Counted from the stretch's first letter, positions 1 through 15,029 are shown. The stretch is DNA of 64,000 nt from Muscardinus avellanarius (GCA_963383645.1 OY726567.1:64387234-64451233), one strand, 5' to 3'. Notes: generated by a model not told the origin, from the sequence alone. A program made the numbers and translations.

Positions 1-436
1 TTGGCAGAGCACAATTTCACTGATGGCTTTTACCTTGATTTTGTCCCTCTCACTGGGGTTCTCTATTCATTAAGTTCTACCTACCTGGGTGTGTGGCTTC
101 TGTCTCCTCTCCCTCTACTTTCCAGGGCTCTTTCCTTTGCTCCAGGCAGGAGACCAGCTGTGGTTTAGCAACACTAAGACCTGTGTAGTAGGAAAAGTCA
201 CATGAATTTTGCTGGAGATTATTAGAATGGACTGGGATTTTTTAATGGAGTACTGTGCCCAGTCCAAAATATTAAACCAATATACGGAGCCTAAAAATTA
301 TTTCTCTAAATATTATGTTGTGACAGATTTTTAGAGAACTTAGAAAAATATTTCATTTTTAGATCAGAGATATATTTAAATTACAAATGAATCAAAACTG
401 GATGGCATTATTTGTTCTAAAAGAAGTGGGTTACAA
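1..436. other. Non-genic sequence, shared with unit B
   Basis: No gene or repeat was recognised here. It is the counterpart of 29,341-29,784, where the same text recurs with few differences, so it is part of the duplicated unit. Confidence 0.7.
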
Positions 437-648
437 GCCGGGTGTGGTGGCACACACTTGTAATGTCAGCATTTGGGAGGCTGAGACAGGAGGATCACGT
501 TTCACAGCCAGCCTCAACTACTTAGTGATGCCCTCTGCAACTCAGTGAGACCATGTTTCAATATAAAGAATAAATAAATACAGCTGGGTTGTAGTTCAGA
601 GGTAGAATGGCCCTAGGTTCCATCCCTGGTACCACAAGATAAAAAAGA
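437..648 (+). repeat. B1/ID-type SINE, old, shared by both units
   Basis: It has a 7SL/B1-like left part (GCCGGGTGTGGTGGCACAC, then GGAGGCTGAGACAGGAGGAT) and an ID-like right part ending in a 'ggttccatccctggtacc' box and an A-rich tail. The counterpart is at 29,785-29,988, so insertion predates the duplication. Confidence 0.88.
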
Positions 649-672
649 ATTGGGTTAAAATGTTTTTGCTAT

Positions 673-884
673 TGCCGGGCGTGGTGGCGCACGCTTGTAA
701 TCCCCGCACTTGGGAGGCAGAGACAGGAGGATCGCGCAGGTTCGAAGCCAGCCGCGCGCGCTGGCTTAGGAGACCCTGTTTCCAAATAAAAATGTAAAAA
801 TAGGTCTGGGAGTGTAGCCCGGAGATAGAAGGGCTTCCAGGAACCCCAGTACCACCAAAAAAAAATAAAAATAAAAAAATAAAT
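673..884 (+). repeat. Young B1/ID-type SINE specific to unit A
   Basis: A CpG-rich, little-diverged SINE starting gccgggcgtggtggcgcac and ending in an A-rich tail with AAAAT units. It is flanked by a 12-bp duplication TGTTTTTGCTAT (661-672 and 885-896). Unit B has the empty site near 30,003-30,016, so insertion followed the duplication. Confidence 0.93.
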
Positions 885-973
885 TGTTTTTGCTATGAAA
901 TTTCTCAAACTACTATGAGATTAAAACAAGCATACCTCTTCTCCCAAAATAGGGCTACATCAGAAGACAGTGG

Positions 974-1190
974 CATAGCATGGTTGCACATGCTTGTAAT
1001 CCCAGTACTTGGGAGGCTGAGGCAGGAAAATTGTGCAGGTTCAAAGCCAGCCTCTACTACTTAGTGAGACTCTCAGCAACTTCGTGAGACCCTGTTTCTA
1101 AATAAAGTATATAAAAAATAGGTCTGGGAGTGTAGCCCTAAAGTAGAAAGCATCTGGGTTCTATCCCCAGGACCACACAAAAAAAAAGAC
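974..1190 (+). repeat. B1/ID-type SINE, shared
   Basis: Recognised by the 'tgtaatcccagtacttggga' box region, an ID-like right half and a poly(A) tail. The counterpart is at 30,090-30,306. Confidence 0.85.
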
Positions 1191-1263
1191 AGTAGAATAT
1201 CAAGAAAAATTTTCATATGACTAAGTAGCCCAAGTTTTGAACTTAGAATTTGAATCAAATTTA

Positions 1264-2225
<962 letters not shown>

Positions 2226-2352
2226 GATCTATTGTATATATATATACTATATATACATATATACTATATATATCAAGACTCTCTAATCTGATATATATTA
2301 TATCAGATTACATATAATAATCTGATATATATATTATATCAGATTACAGAGT
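2226..2352. repeat. AT-rich palindromic block
   Basis: TA-rich runs are followed by two inverted and direct copies of a segment built on TCTGATATATA/TATATCAGATTA. The block can fold into a long hairpin. Unit B (around 31,575-31,605) lacks it and reads straight through from 'tatatatttttcagattaca'. Confidence 0.75.
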
Positions 2353-2379
2353 CTTGATGAGTTAAAACTGTACTTCTCA

Positions 2380-2595
2380 AACATTTTTTACCCTAGGGAC
2401 ATTTTATCTATGAGCCACACCATCAGTTTTATGCTATTTTTGTTGTTGTTGTCGTTGTTAGTTTGAAATAGGGTCTCATAAGATGCACAGATCCTTACTG
2501 AATTGCTCAGGCTGGGCAAAAACCTGGATCTTTCTGTCTCAGCCTCCCAAGTATAGATATTAATAGGATGCACAAACTGCCCAGACAGAAATGTA
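2380..2595 (-). repeat. Old antisense SINE
   Basis: The plus strand shows the reverse complement of a B1/ID-type SINE: 'gggtctcataagatgcacag', then 'tctgtctcagcctcccaagt'. It is diverged. The counterpart is near 31,650-31,830. Confidence 0.65.
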
Positions 2596-2852
2596 CTTTT
2601 CAAATTTTGATGAGTGCATAAATAACTATACATGCTGTTAGAATCTAAGTATTGAGTTCAGTGTGTTTGTGGTTGAGCCTTTGTTTTTGCATTTCTAACA
2701 GTGCTTGTGATTCCAATGCTACAGGTCAGGTGTTTACTGTTTTGAAGAGTAATCAGATAGACCACTGAAGGGAGTATTCATGGAGGACTTTGCCATGAAA
2801 AATTTACCATGATACAGTTTATGGTTGATATCTTAATAATAAAAATGCATGA

Positions 2853-2938
2853 ACTAAGGATTTAGCTAAGTGGTAGAGCTCTGATCTAGCATGCATGATG
2901 TCCTGGGTTCAATTTCAAGATCCAGCATAGAACAAAAA
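2853..2938 (+). repeat. ID-like (tRNA-derived) SINE
   Basis: A short tRNA-like unit containing 'agctaagtggtagagctctg', 'agcatgcatgatg' and 'tcctgggttcaattt', with A and B box positions recognisable. The counterpart is at 32,092-32,178. It is not a functional tRNA because there is no acceptor stem pairing. Confidence 0.75.
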
Positions 2939-3007
2939 TGTGAAAATAGCAAGAATTTATAAATTTGAATTAAACAGACAATGGATATTTACTCAGTCAA
3001 GAATCTG

Positions 3008-3225
3008 GGCCAGGCTTGGTGGTGCAGGCTTGTAATTCCTGTGGTTGGAAGGCAGAAACAGGAGGATTGCACAGGTTGGAAGCCAGCCTCAGCAGCTTAG
3101 TGATGCTCTCAGCAACTTAGTGAGACCCTGTTTTCAATAAAATACAAAATAGGTCTGGGAGTAGAGCCCAGAGGTAAAAAGCCCTTATGTCCTGGGTTCT
3201 ACCCCAGTACCAACAAAAAAAAAAA
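3008..3225 (+). repeat. B1/ID-type SINE, shared
   Basis: It starts gccaggcttggtggtgcagg and ends in an ID-like right half plus poly(A). The counterpart is 35,034-35,270. The junction at 2,998-3,010 is also the empty site for the half-L1 inserted at 32,248-35,022 in unit B. Confidence 0.85.
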
Positions 3226-4213
3226 GAGAAAATTTTTTTTAAAAATTTATTATTTTCAAGAAAATGAAAACAAATAGAAAATATAGAAAATACTATTTTA
3301 AGTGAGATCAGTAGTTTCAGAAACTGAAAGGTGACAAGCAATCTCTTATGTGTGCAATGGAACAATACCAGGAACAATATAGACCTCAGACAAATGAGGA
3401 AAGAAACCAATAGAGTCATGGAAGGAAAGTAGAAAGGGAGATGTAGAGGGGGACAGTTTATTGAGAAAGAAAGTTGTTTAAATAATAGTGTGTCTGTATA
3501 TGAAGCTACCAATCATTACCAGTATCAGTAACATACTGGTACAGGTAGGAGGCAGAATTTGGGAGGAAAATTGGAATAAATACAGTGGTAATGAGTGCTT
3601 CTGTTTGTATCACTTGAATCTTACTATGATGTATAATGACAATGTAGCAAAGATAGTCTAAAGAGAATAATATTTGCAGTAGTAATATTTACTATATAGC
3701 AAATAGAACTTGGTCCTTTTTAAAATATTAATAAAATACAGCATTTGAGAGGATATATAGCTTTTAGCAATAATATTGTGCAAAATATCTAGTAATGCAA
3801 CAGCCTGTATTGTCATATATATATTTATTATATATATGATCAAGATTTATTTAAAAGAAATATGCAGGCCAACATGCAGAGAAAACACTAGCAGAATTTT
3901 CTGAGCTCATATCTCTACTGAAGAGATTAAAGAAAAAGAGAAGGCAGAAACAAACTTTTCATCCAGTATCATTTGTATTGTAAATATAGATGCACATAAA
4001 TGATAATTCACTGTACTTTCAAATGAGAGGTGAGTAATATTTCTTGAATGGAATAAAGATATATGGTTAATTTATTAAAATATAAGAGGTTTTTTTGCCT
4101 ATTTCATATGTGTTCCTGGGAATCAAAACCATGGCTTTGTGAATGTTAGGCAAAACTTAAATGGATAAGATACCAGGGAAAAAAATTTTTGTTTTTATTT
4201 TTGTTTATTTTGT
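3226..4213. other. Non-genic AT-rich intron sequence
   Basis: No coding feature was recognised. It is collinear with 35,271-36,061 and following sequence in unit B. It contains short TA runs around 3,815-3,840. Confidence 0.6.
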
Positions 4214-4214
4214 T

Positions 4215-4249
<35 letters not shown>

Positions 4250-4446
4250 TTGGGTCTCGGGATGGAACCCAGGGGCATTCAACCTCCAAACTACACCTTC
4301 TTCCCTATTTTTTATTCTTTATTTTGAAACCGGGTCTCACTGAGTTGCAGAGGGCCTTAGTAGCTGAGGCTGTCCACGAACCACAATCCTCCAGTCTCAG
4401 CCTCCCAAATATTGGGATTACAAGTGTGTGCCACCACGCCCGGCTC
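4214..4446 (-). repeat. Antisense SINE with (TTTA)n head
   Basis: The plus strand carries a TTTATTTA run (the reversed A-rich tail), then 'ggaacccaggggcattcaac' and finally 'gccaccacgcccggct'. The counterpart is 36,404-36,643. Confidence 0.88.
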
Positions 4447-5231
4447 CGTCTTTTGTTTTATAAGCACACCACTGACACATACATAATGAAATATTTGTAA
4501 ATAAGAGTTATATTATCTGAGTCATGTAGTTTTCTTATTTAAAAAGTTATTATATATGTAATATTACATATTAGAGTTTTAAGTTATAAGATAAAACAAA
4601 TATATGACTCCTAATTGCATTTTTGGAAAATACAATTAAGTAGTAAAGAATAACTTCTCTGGGGCCTGAGTGTGAGATAGAATGAAAAACTCTACAACAC
4701 AGGTGTGTTTGACAGTCTGGTTACATAAGACAGTAAATCCAGAAAACATAAGTGAGAGCTTTTCTTTATCAGAGAAAGGCTGAAGTAAGAAAATAAGGGT
4801 AAGCAAATATGGGTTTCTGTACAACTGTAATGGCTTCTTGATATCAATCAATAAATCCCCTAAAAGCACACATATGGCAAGGTAAATATGATGGTTTTGT
4901 AGTGATGAAACTTTGTAGAGAACATCAACCAAGTGAATAAAATTAGCATCAACTCTCACTAAGCAAATTGATACCAGGTATTCATAAACAAACAGGCCCC
5001 AATATCACCACTATAATTTTAGGTGGAAAAATAAAATAAATGAAAATAATCATCAAGGTGCATTTTCCTAAACCCAATTGAAAATGAAAATGAAGCGTCC
5101 CCTAGAACCTACATATTCTCTTCTACACAGTTATAAATGAACCTGAGATCAAGCACAGCAATGGATATCAACATGTTCAAATGTCACAACAGGAACACTT
5201 CTCATGGCAGAGTTCAAGAAGTCATGTTTAG
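4447..5231. other. Non-genic intron sequence
   Basis: AT-rich sequence collinear with 36,644-37,430. Nothing coding was recognised. Confidence 0.6.
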
Positions 5232-5400
5232 TGTATAATAACGAATCCCTGTAATCTCAGTACTCTGGAGGTAGAGACATAACGTTTTCAGATTTCAGAT
5301 CAACCTCAGTATTATGCAACATTTCATCAACCACGTGAGTTTAAAAAAATAAAAAATAAAGAGGTTTGGTAGTAGAGATTGAAAATAGAATGTCCCTGGG
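5232..5400 (+). repeat. Highly diverged SINE remnant
   Basis: Traces of SINE order remain ('ctgtaatctcagtactctgg', then a decayed ID-like end before 'gtccctgggattaattcaga'). The counterpart is 37,430-37,612. Confidence 0.5.
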
Positions 5401-5564
5401 ATTAATTCAGACTATTACACACAGAGAAAAAAATAAGAAAAAAAATGTTTGTCATGATGAATTGCATGTATAGAATACTAGTTTGAGAATAGATTCTGCT
5501 AGGAAATGTAGAAACATTTTTAGCGTTCACCTTGGAAGACATTATAACTAAAGGAATACAGAAC

Positions 5565-5860
5565 CCAGGCATGGTGGCGAATGCTTGTAATCCTAGCATT
5601 AGGAGGCTAAGACAAGAGGATTGCGGTTCCAAGACAGCCCCAGCTACTAAGCGAGACCCTCTGCAACTCAGTGAGACCCTGTTTAAAAATAAAGAATGAA
5701 AAATCAGGCAGGGGGTGTAGCTCAGGTGTTGGATACCCCTGGGTTCCATCCCCAGATCCTCAAAAAATAGAAAAAATAAAAAGTATAAGGCTGGGGTTGT
5801 CGCTCAGAGGTAGAATACCCCTGGGTTCCATCCCCAGTACTGAAGAAAAAGAAAGAAAAA
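5565..5860 (+). repeat. Compound SINE: B1/ID plus an extra ID-like unit
   Basis: A complete B1/ID-type unit runs to about 5,760 ('ggttccatccccagatcctc' end). It is followed by a second, separate unit 'ggctggggttgtcgctcaga' to 'ccatccccagtactgaag' with a GAAA-type tail. The counterpart 37,781-38,135 has the same double structure, with the tail expanded to a long (GAAA)n run. Confidence 0.8.
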
Positions 5861-5991
5861 ATAAACAGAAGTCTTGGGAAACAGAATCACTGGGCACAAA
5901 CATCAGAAGTACACAACTAAAGCTTTTCAAAGTATAAACAATAACATTCAGAAGGGAATGCACACACTGCTCTGGTTCTGAATGCACTCAC

Positions 5992-6006
5992 CTCAGAAGC
6001 AGCCAT
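5992..6006 (-). CDS. First coding exon of a KRAB zinc-finger gene (unit A)
   Basis: On the minus strand ATG GCT GCT TCT GAG is followed directly by a GTGAG donor, giving M-A-A-S-E with phase 0. This matches the phase needed by the KRAB-A exon at 1,353-1,479. Short first coding exons of this kind are usual in KRAB zinc-finger genes. The unit B counterpart at 38,269-38,283 encodes the same five residues. The untranslated part of the exon extends toward higher coordinates, but its 5' end is not definable by eye. Confidence 0.8.
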
Positions 6007-6440
6007 CTCCTTCTTTGCTTTTCCTTCACAGGTCAATTACTGTGATAAATCACACCTTCATCGGGAGAATCTACCTTTAAAGTAGTAGCAAACTGTCTTC
6101 ACCTGCTCCCATTGCCTCTCAATTTGCAGGGAATGGAGAGCAGGCAAGAGCAGTGACTAAACTTTGATTGAAGTAGCCAGTGTCCTCAAGTTTTTAAAGG
6201 GAGAGATACATGTATCAGCCAAAGGGCTCCTTAGATGATCCTTCTCAGATCCCGCCTCTTTGCCATTGGTCTTTCTGCTTATTGAAAGAAGCCATTTTTA
6301 AAACTTAGAGACTGTTAGCTTGGGGTGTTCAATAATTTCATATTTTTCTGTTTTTGTAGTTTACATTATAAAAATAGAAAAAAATTCCTTTAGATTGATA
6401 ATCTTCCAGAGTTCCCAGGCTTTGCATCTCTCCTGTCCAC
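6007..6440 (-). promoter_or_regulatory. Probable 5' UTR and promoter side of the unit A KRAB gene
   Basis: This is the sequence immediately upstream, on the minus strand, of the MAASE exon. It is moderately GC-richer than its surroundings around 6,060-6,260 and conserved in unit B (38,284-38,700). No TATA box at a convincing position and no CpG island were seen; the promoter assignment is inference from position. Confidence 0.35.
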
Positions 6441-6454
6441 CACTGTCACCTTGT

Positions 6455-6592
6455 TCTATTTTTTATTTTGAAGTACAATCTCACTTATTTGCAGAGGACC
6501 TCACTTAATTGCTGAGACTATCCTCAAACTGTGATCACTGTGTCTCAACTTCCCAAATTAAGTGATTACAGGAGTGTATCACCATGTCTTAT
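6455..6592 (-). repeat. Old antisense SINE
   Basis: A decayed reverse-complement SINE: 'caatctcacttatttgcaga', then 'gtgtctcaacttcccaaatt'. The counterpart is 38,728-38,855. Confidence 0.6.
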
Positions 6593-6736
6593 ACAACGAT
6601 ATATACATTATATGTTTCTTATTTTAAAATTTACCTATTACTGGACATTGTGGTTAGCACCTATAATTTCAGCAATGTGAAAATTTAAGTAGGAGCACCT
6701 CAATTCAAGGACAATTTCCATATCTTTGCAAAATTT

Positions 6737-6950
6737 TCTCTTTTTGTTTTGTGATACTGGGGATGAAACCAGGGCATTATTCTACCTCTGACCTACACCA
6801 CAGCCCTGTTTTTTATTTTTATTTTAAAACAGGGTCTCACTGAGTTGCAAAGAGCCTCACTAAGTTGCTGAAGCTGTCTGCAAACCCCAATCTTCCTGTC
6901 TCAGCCCCCAAAATGCTGGGATTACAAGCATGAGCCACCACGCCCAGCTT
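6737..6950 (-). repeat. Antisense B1/ID-type SINE
   Basis: Reverse-complement features include 'tgatactggggatgaaacc' and 'gagccaccacgcccagct'. The counterpart is 39,010-39,213. The SPCS1 retrocopy in unit B inserted just after that copy. Confidence 0.85.
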
Positions 6951-6984
6951 CAAAATTTTTTCTTAAACCAAAATGAAAGAAAAG

Positions 6985-6987
<3 letters not shown>

Positions 6988-7024
<37 letters not shown>
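6988..7024. repeat. (CA)n microsatellite
   Basis: About 18 CA dinucleotides. The counterpart run is at 39,955-39,990 in unit B. Confidence 0.95.
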
Positions 7025-7027
<3 letters not shown>

Positions 7028-7152
7028 TGAACACCTAATAGTCAGTATATCTAGACCACTTATGGACTTCTGCTGGAATTATTCTGGTAAAAGTTCTCCA
7101 GCCCAATAATATGACAGGATGAAAACCATTCCTACTAAGAACATTCACCAAA

Positions 7153-7343
7153 ATTTTTTATTTTGGTGTTGGATATTGAACCCAGGGGCATGTTATCTCT
7201 TAGTTACACCCCCAGCCAGATTTTTTATTCTTTCTTTGAAAACAGGGCATTACTACATACCTGAGACTGACTGGGAACCTGTGATTCACCTGTCTAGCCT
7301 CCCAAGTACTGTGATTACAAGCACATGCCACTATGCCCGGCTA
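7153..7343 (-). repeat. Antisense SINE, diverged
   Basis: It begins 'ttttggtgttggatattgaa' and ends 'tgccactatgcccggct'. The counterpart is 40,121-40,335, where the A-rich tail has become a (GTT)n run. Confidence 0.75.
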
Positions 7344-7499
7344 TTCATTCGAATTTTAATAGATTAGTAAGGCACTCATTTCTTATACCGCATTGATAAA
7401 ATGACTCATTTCAAAACTGACAATTTATTTTTTTGCCTGAATACAGATATACAGTGTCAGGACACACACAACAATCTGATGTACTTCACTGTTACAAGA

Positions 7500-9394
<1,895 letters not shown>

Positions 9395-9609
9395 TCACCT
9401 TCAGCCTGTGAATGTCTTTGGCTGTGAGGTGAGTTTCTTGAAGACAGCATATATTTGGATCATGTTTCCTAATCCACATTGCCAGTCTATGTCTTTTGAT
9501 TGGTGAGTTAAGTCCTTTGACATTAAGAGATATTATTGAAATATGATTTTTGTTTTCTGCTATTTTGTGTTCTGTCTACTCTTGGGTGGTGTGATCTTTC
9601 TTTCTTTAC

Positions 9610-10584
9610 TTAAATGGCCCACGTATTAACTTCCTCTCTTCTCTGATTCTGAAGTCTGCTTCTTTTTTCTTCCTTATGGTTTATTTCTTTAAGAATTTTC
9701 TCTAGTATTGGCTTTGAATTCATGAATTTTTTGAGATTCTGTTTATCCTGAAAGACTTTGGTTTCACCATTGATCTTGAATAGTAGTTTTGCTGGATAGA
9801 TTAGCTTGGGCTGGAAGTTATTTTCTTCCAGGGTCTGAATCACGTCGTACCAGTCTCTCCTAGCATTCCTGACCTGGGTTGTGTAGTCTGGGGTGATTCT
9901 TATTGTTTTGCCTCTATATGTCACCCATCCTTTTGTTCTCACTGCTTTTAAGATTCCTTCCTTAGCCTCTATATTGGTCATTTTGGTTATTATGTGGCAT
10001 GGAGTGGTCTTTCTTTGGTCCTGTCTCAGTGGAGTTCTGTATGCCTCCTGGACTTGAAGGTCCAAGTCTATTTCCATATTTGGAAAATTCTCTGACATTT
10101 CCTTGAAGATATTACAGATGCCCTTGGTCTGTACCTCTATCCCTTCCTCAATGCCTATTATCCGTAAATTAGGACGCTTCATATTATCCCATAATTGCTG
10201 GATGTTTAGGTTTTGTTGCTGTAAAGATTTCTGTATATCGCTGACTGTGTTTTCGGTTTGAGATGTACTGTCTTCTAATATTGATATTCTGTTTTCCATT
10301 TCATCTAATCTTCCAGAATTTCTTTCTATTGCTGTCTTCATTTCACTTATTGCCTCTTTCATTTCATTCCAGACCTCTTTCGGATTCTTTTTTAGTGTTT
10401 CTAATTCACCTTTAACCTCCTCTATACTTGTTTTCAATCCTTTCATCATATTGAACATCAAGATTCTGAACTCCCCTTCTTGCATTTCTAGTAAGTCAGT
10501 ATTCGTGATTTCTACTGTCTCTTCATAATTCCTGGTTCTCATATTTATAGCATTCTCTGTCCTGTTTTTCTGATTTCTACCCAT
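9610..10584 (-). CDS. L1 ORF1 protein (RNA-binding chaperone), intact
   Basis: A 324-residue open frame starting with ATG. L1 ORF1p is a trimeric nucleic-acid chaperone that coats L1 RNA in the cytoplasmic ribonucleoprotein. A long heptad-rich coiled coil spans roughly residues 40-140 (motifs such as LDEMENRISILED), followed by the RRM-like domain (NLRIIGIEEG) and a C-terminal domain (ENNFQPKLIYPAKL, then LEKILKEI). These match the ORF1p layout, and the length is in the usual range. It differs strongly from the 305-320-residue ORF1 of the half-L1 copies, so two ORF1 lineages coexist here. ORF2 follows on the same strand but is broken and chimeric. Confidence 0.92.
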   Translation of the reverse strand: MGRNQKNRTENAINMRTRNYEETVEITNTDLLEMQEGEFRILMFNMMKGLKTSIEEVKGELETLKKNPKEVWNEMKEAISEMKTAIERNSGRLDEMENRISILEDSTSQTENTVSDIQKSLQQQNLNIQQLWDNMKRPNLRIIGIEEGIEVQTKGICNIFKEMSENFPNMEIDLDLQVQEAYRTPLRQDQRKTTPCHIITKMTNIEAKEGILKAVRTKGWVTYRGKTIRITPDYTTQVRNARRDWYDVIQTLEENNFQPKLIYPAKLLFKINGETKVFQDKQNLKKFMNSKPILEKILKEINHKEEKRSRLQNQRREEVNTWAI

Positions 10585-11135
10585 CGTTCATGAGTATTGT
10601 GCTTAGTCCAATCTTAATATTAGGAGTTTAGGGATATCGACAAGTCAGCAGAGCCTTTCCAGTGTTGAGGGTGGGTGATGTGGGAGGAGCTGGGGTGATG
10701 GGTAAAGGAGTTGGATTAGGTAGAGGATATGTTTAGGTTGAGAAGACTTTAAGTATGATAAGGTAATATCATGCTAGGAATGAGAGAGAGTTAACTAGTA
10801 GGACTCTTGTCGTTAGTAGGGTAATTATGGATATAAGAAATACTTTGAGTATTAAACCAGGAGGTATATTATGGGGGAAAGTTTTGGGGGAGAAAAGTAT
10901 GTAGGTTAGAGTGGGAAGGTTTGTAAATAGGGGTGATGGAAGGAGCAGACAAACATAAAAAAAAAAAAATCCACACAAGATACCAAGACTATTATGTAAT
11001 CCAAGAAAAAGAAAGGAAAAACCAATCAAAGGAGGCAAACGAAAAAAGAAAGGAAAGAGGAAGAAAGAGGAAAAAATAACAAGAATAAAATAAAAGGAAC
11101 TAGCAGCTGGGTGAAATAAAAAAATGAGGCAAACT

Positions 11136-11140
<5 letters not shown>

Positions 11141-11188
<48 letters not shown>
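11141..11188. repeat. (TA)n microsatellite
   Basis: About 24 uninterrupted TA units inside the 5' region of the minus-strand L1. Confidence 0.95.
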
Positions 11189-11191
<3 letters not shown>

Positions 11192-11263
11192 AAAGTAAAA
11201 GAAGTGTGGGTTAAGAAAAAAAATAAAACAACAATACTTATTCTTCCTATTCAATAACGTTGA

Positions 11264-11490
11264 GCAGGGCGTGTTGGTGGACACTTGTAATCCCAGCATT
11301 TGGAAGTGTGAGACAGGAGGATCGCAGTTGGAGGACAGCCTCAGCTACTACTTAGTGAGGCCCTTTGCAATTCATCAAGAACTTGTTTTAAAATAAAGAA
11401 CAAAATAAAGAATAAAGAATAGAGCTGGGGTGTAGCACTAAGGGAGAATGCCCCTGAGTTCAATCTCCAGTGTCAAAAAAAAATTGTAGG
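11264..11490 (+). repeat. B1/ID-type SINE, shared
   Basis: It starts gcagggcgtgttggtggaca and ends with 'ttcaatctccagtgtc' plus A-run. The counterpart is 46,398-46,618. Its 3' end marks where the two units realign after the unit-specific segments. Confidence 0.85.
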
Positions 11491-11501
11491 GCCAATTTTT
11501 T

Positions 11502-11516
11502 GACATTTAAGTTTTT
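11502..11516 (+). other. Target-site duplication, 3' side of the ACTB retrocopy
   Basis: GACATTTAAGTTTTT is repeated at 13,339-13,353 on the other side of the retrocopy. The same word occurs once at 46,639-46,653 in unit B, the unoccupied site. The 3' boundary merges with the poly(T) run, so the exact length is uncertain by a few bases. Confidence 0.93.
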
Positions 11517-11544
11517 TTTTTTTTTTTTTTTTTAAAGTGTGCAC

Positions 11545-11550
11545 TTTATT
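11545..11550 (-). promoter_or_regulatory. Polyadenylation signal of the ACTB retrocopy
   Basis: AATAAA on the minus strand, about 12 nt before the poly(A) tail, as expected for the parental transcript. Confidence 0.9.
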
Positions 11551-12129
11551 GAACTGGTCTCAAGTCAGTGTAACAGGTAAGCCCTGGCTGCCTCCACACC
11601 TCAGCCCACTCCCAGGGAGACCAAAAGCCTTCATACATCTCAAGTTGGGGGACAAAAAGTTGGGGGGCCTTGATGGCTGACCATTCAAAATAAAACAAAA
11701 TAAAAAAGTATTAGGGCGAAGATTAAAAAAATTTGCATTACATAATTTACACAAAAGCAATGCTGTCACCTCCCCTGTGTGGACTCAGGCGAGGACTGGG
11801 CCATCCTCCTTGAAGAGGAGTGGGGCGGCTTTTGGGAGGGCGAGGGACTTCCTGTAACAATGCATCTCACTATTATTTGGAATGACTATTAAAAAAAAGA
11901 ACAATGTACAATCAAAGTCCTGGGCCACATTGTTGAACTTTGGGGATGCTCGCTCCAACCGACTGCTGTCACCTTCACCGTTCCAGTTTTTAAATCCTGA
12001 GTCAAAAGCGCCAAAACAAAAAAACAAAACAAAAAAGGAAACAAATAAAGCCATGCCAATCTGATCTCGTTTTTTCTGCGCATTAGGTTTTGTCAAGAAA
12101 GGGTGTAACGCAGCTAAGTAACAGTCCGC

Positions 12130-13362
<1,233 letters not shown>

Positions 13363-13639
13363 TCAGTTCTTGACAAGCATGGGAGGTCCTTCCATCTTCT
13401 AAAATCTTTTTCACCTTCTCTTTTCAATATTTTATAATTTTTCACACAGAGTTATTTTACCATTATGGTTAGGTTTATTTCTAAGCTTTTCTCTAGGCTA
13501 ATCATAAATACAATGGAATAGTATTTTTAAAAATTAGTTTTTGTCAAGTATTCCCATTTCATTTTTAAATTAGGCACACTTTTATATACTCACCAGACTT
13601 ATATTATTTCCTTTATATTGCTTTTTTCTTTTGTTTTTG

Positions 13640-13836
13640 TTTTTTTTTTTAGTACTGGGAATTGAACTCAAGAGTGTTTTTCATCTAATTTATACATGAG
13701 AACTTTTTTTTAATTTTGAAATTGAATCTCAGCAATGATAGCTTTTATAAATTGCTGTGGCTGGCTTCAAAACTATGATCCTCCTGTCTTGGACTCCTAA
13801 GGACTGGAATTACATATGTGTATCACCATGTCTGGC
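13640..13836 (-). repeat. Antisense SINE, diverged
   Basis: 'agtactgggaattgaactca' then 'tgtatcaccatgtctggct' mark the reversed SINE. The counterpart is 46,930-47,131. Confidence 0.75.
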
Positions 13837-13867
13837 TTATTTTTTTCTTAATCCGAAAAAGTATATT

Positions 13868-14040
13868 TTGACTGGACATTTTGGTAAAGACCGACACTAT
13901 GATGTGTAGAAGGTAGAGGCAGAATGATCACAAGTTCAAGGCCAGCCTTGGTATCTTAAAAAAGTAATGGGTCACTATTTTAAAAATTAAAAAGATGTGG
14001 ATGTAGGCTAGTGTTAAAATTCCAGTAGGTCTAATTCCCA
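13868..14040 (+). repeat. Very old SINE remnant
   Basis: A faint B1-like order ('actggacattttggtaaaga', 'caagttcaaggccagccttg') with an ID-like end near 14,035. Also present at 47,160-47,335. Confidence 0.5.
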
Positions 14041-14646
14041 CCAGTGTGAAACAATTCATCTTGAGTTAAATACACTAGTATATATTTTTATATGAATGAA
14101 AACAAAAAAAATGGTGTTTAATCAACTGGAACCAAAAATGAACATGTATAAAGAAATGTACTGGGTAAATGTTTCAAATAGTAACTCAACTCAGTATGGC
14201 ATCTAATTCTATTGGGAATCAGAATAGAAGAAATCACAAACACAGTAAAGAAGTTTCTGCCAGAGTAGAGGGCATATTTCCCCCAGGGAGGAGACGCACA
14301 ACACACTCCAGCCAGCATTTCATCTATTAGGTCTACCAAACAAAAAGGGTCAGGGTTTTTGTAGGGTAAAAATCAATTCTGGCTGTTCCTAAAGAAGTCA
14401 AGATTGAACCGGTACTTAGTATACACCCTAATGGAGACTTCTTTCTGAGCATAAAAGAATGTAAGTTCAAATTACATCACGTGGTATGCCGACACGCATG
14501 TCCATATCCATCGTGTATACAGGAGATTCTGAACCTGGTCCTCACTTGTCCTCCATATTCTCATAAGACTCATTCATAATTGTACTAAAATATCACTTTT
14601 ATTATAAAAATTACAATGTCCATTCATTCAAATACAACTTATATGG
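14041..14646. other. Non-genic sequence shared with unit B
   Basis: Collinear with 47,336-47,762 and 50,586-50,755 in unit B, where a half-L1 interrupts it at the ATTACATCACATGG word. No coding feature was recognised. Confidence 0.6.
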
Positions 14647-14682
14647 GTGATATTCTTTTTTTTTCAGTTATTTTTTTTATTG

Positions 14683-14822
14683 GTACACTGTATTCATACA
14701 TCATAGTGGGATACAAACTTTTGTAGACATACATGCACACATTGCCCAGTCAGCCCCCACCCGATCCCCACCCCATTCTCTCCCCATCCCTCCTTCCCAT
14801 GCTTGGCTTAGTGGTTGACATC
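14683..14822 (-). other. L1-type 3' terminus of half-L1 copy 1
   Basis: Reverse complement of the 'gatgtcaaccactaagccaa' to 'gtatcccactatgatg' terminus found in the other three copies. The same terminus ends the conventional L1 fragment at 42,390-42,545, which suggests shared recognition by an L1 reverse transcriptase. Confidence 0.88.
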
Positions 14823-15029
14823 TAGTATTATAGCAATTTATCCAAAATTAAAAATGATAATCTCACATAACAGTTTCATTTGTCTGATACCAAGCTTTTG
14901 ATGACTTAAAGATAACATTTCAATATTTCTTTTTGCTTTCTTTCTTACCAGAGAATTTTTTTTCTATTTTTTTAGGTGAAACTATCATATATTTATATAT
15001 TTATTTTTCAGAAAAAAAACTCTATCCTA

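Noticed and set aside
2853..2938. tRNA-like A and B boxes
   Set aside because: Part of an ID-type SINE; no acceptor or anticodon stem pairing of a real tRNA. The same holds for the other ID-like right halves.
11041..11299. Low-complexity open frame with (IY)n through the TA run
   Set aside because: Produced by the (TA)n microsatellite and T-rich L1 leader; no gene.
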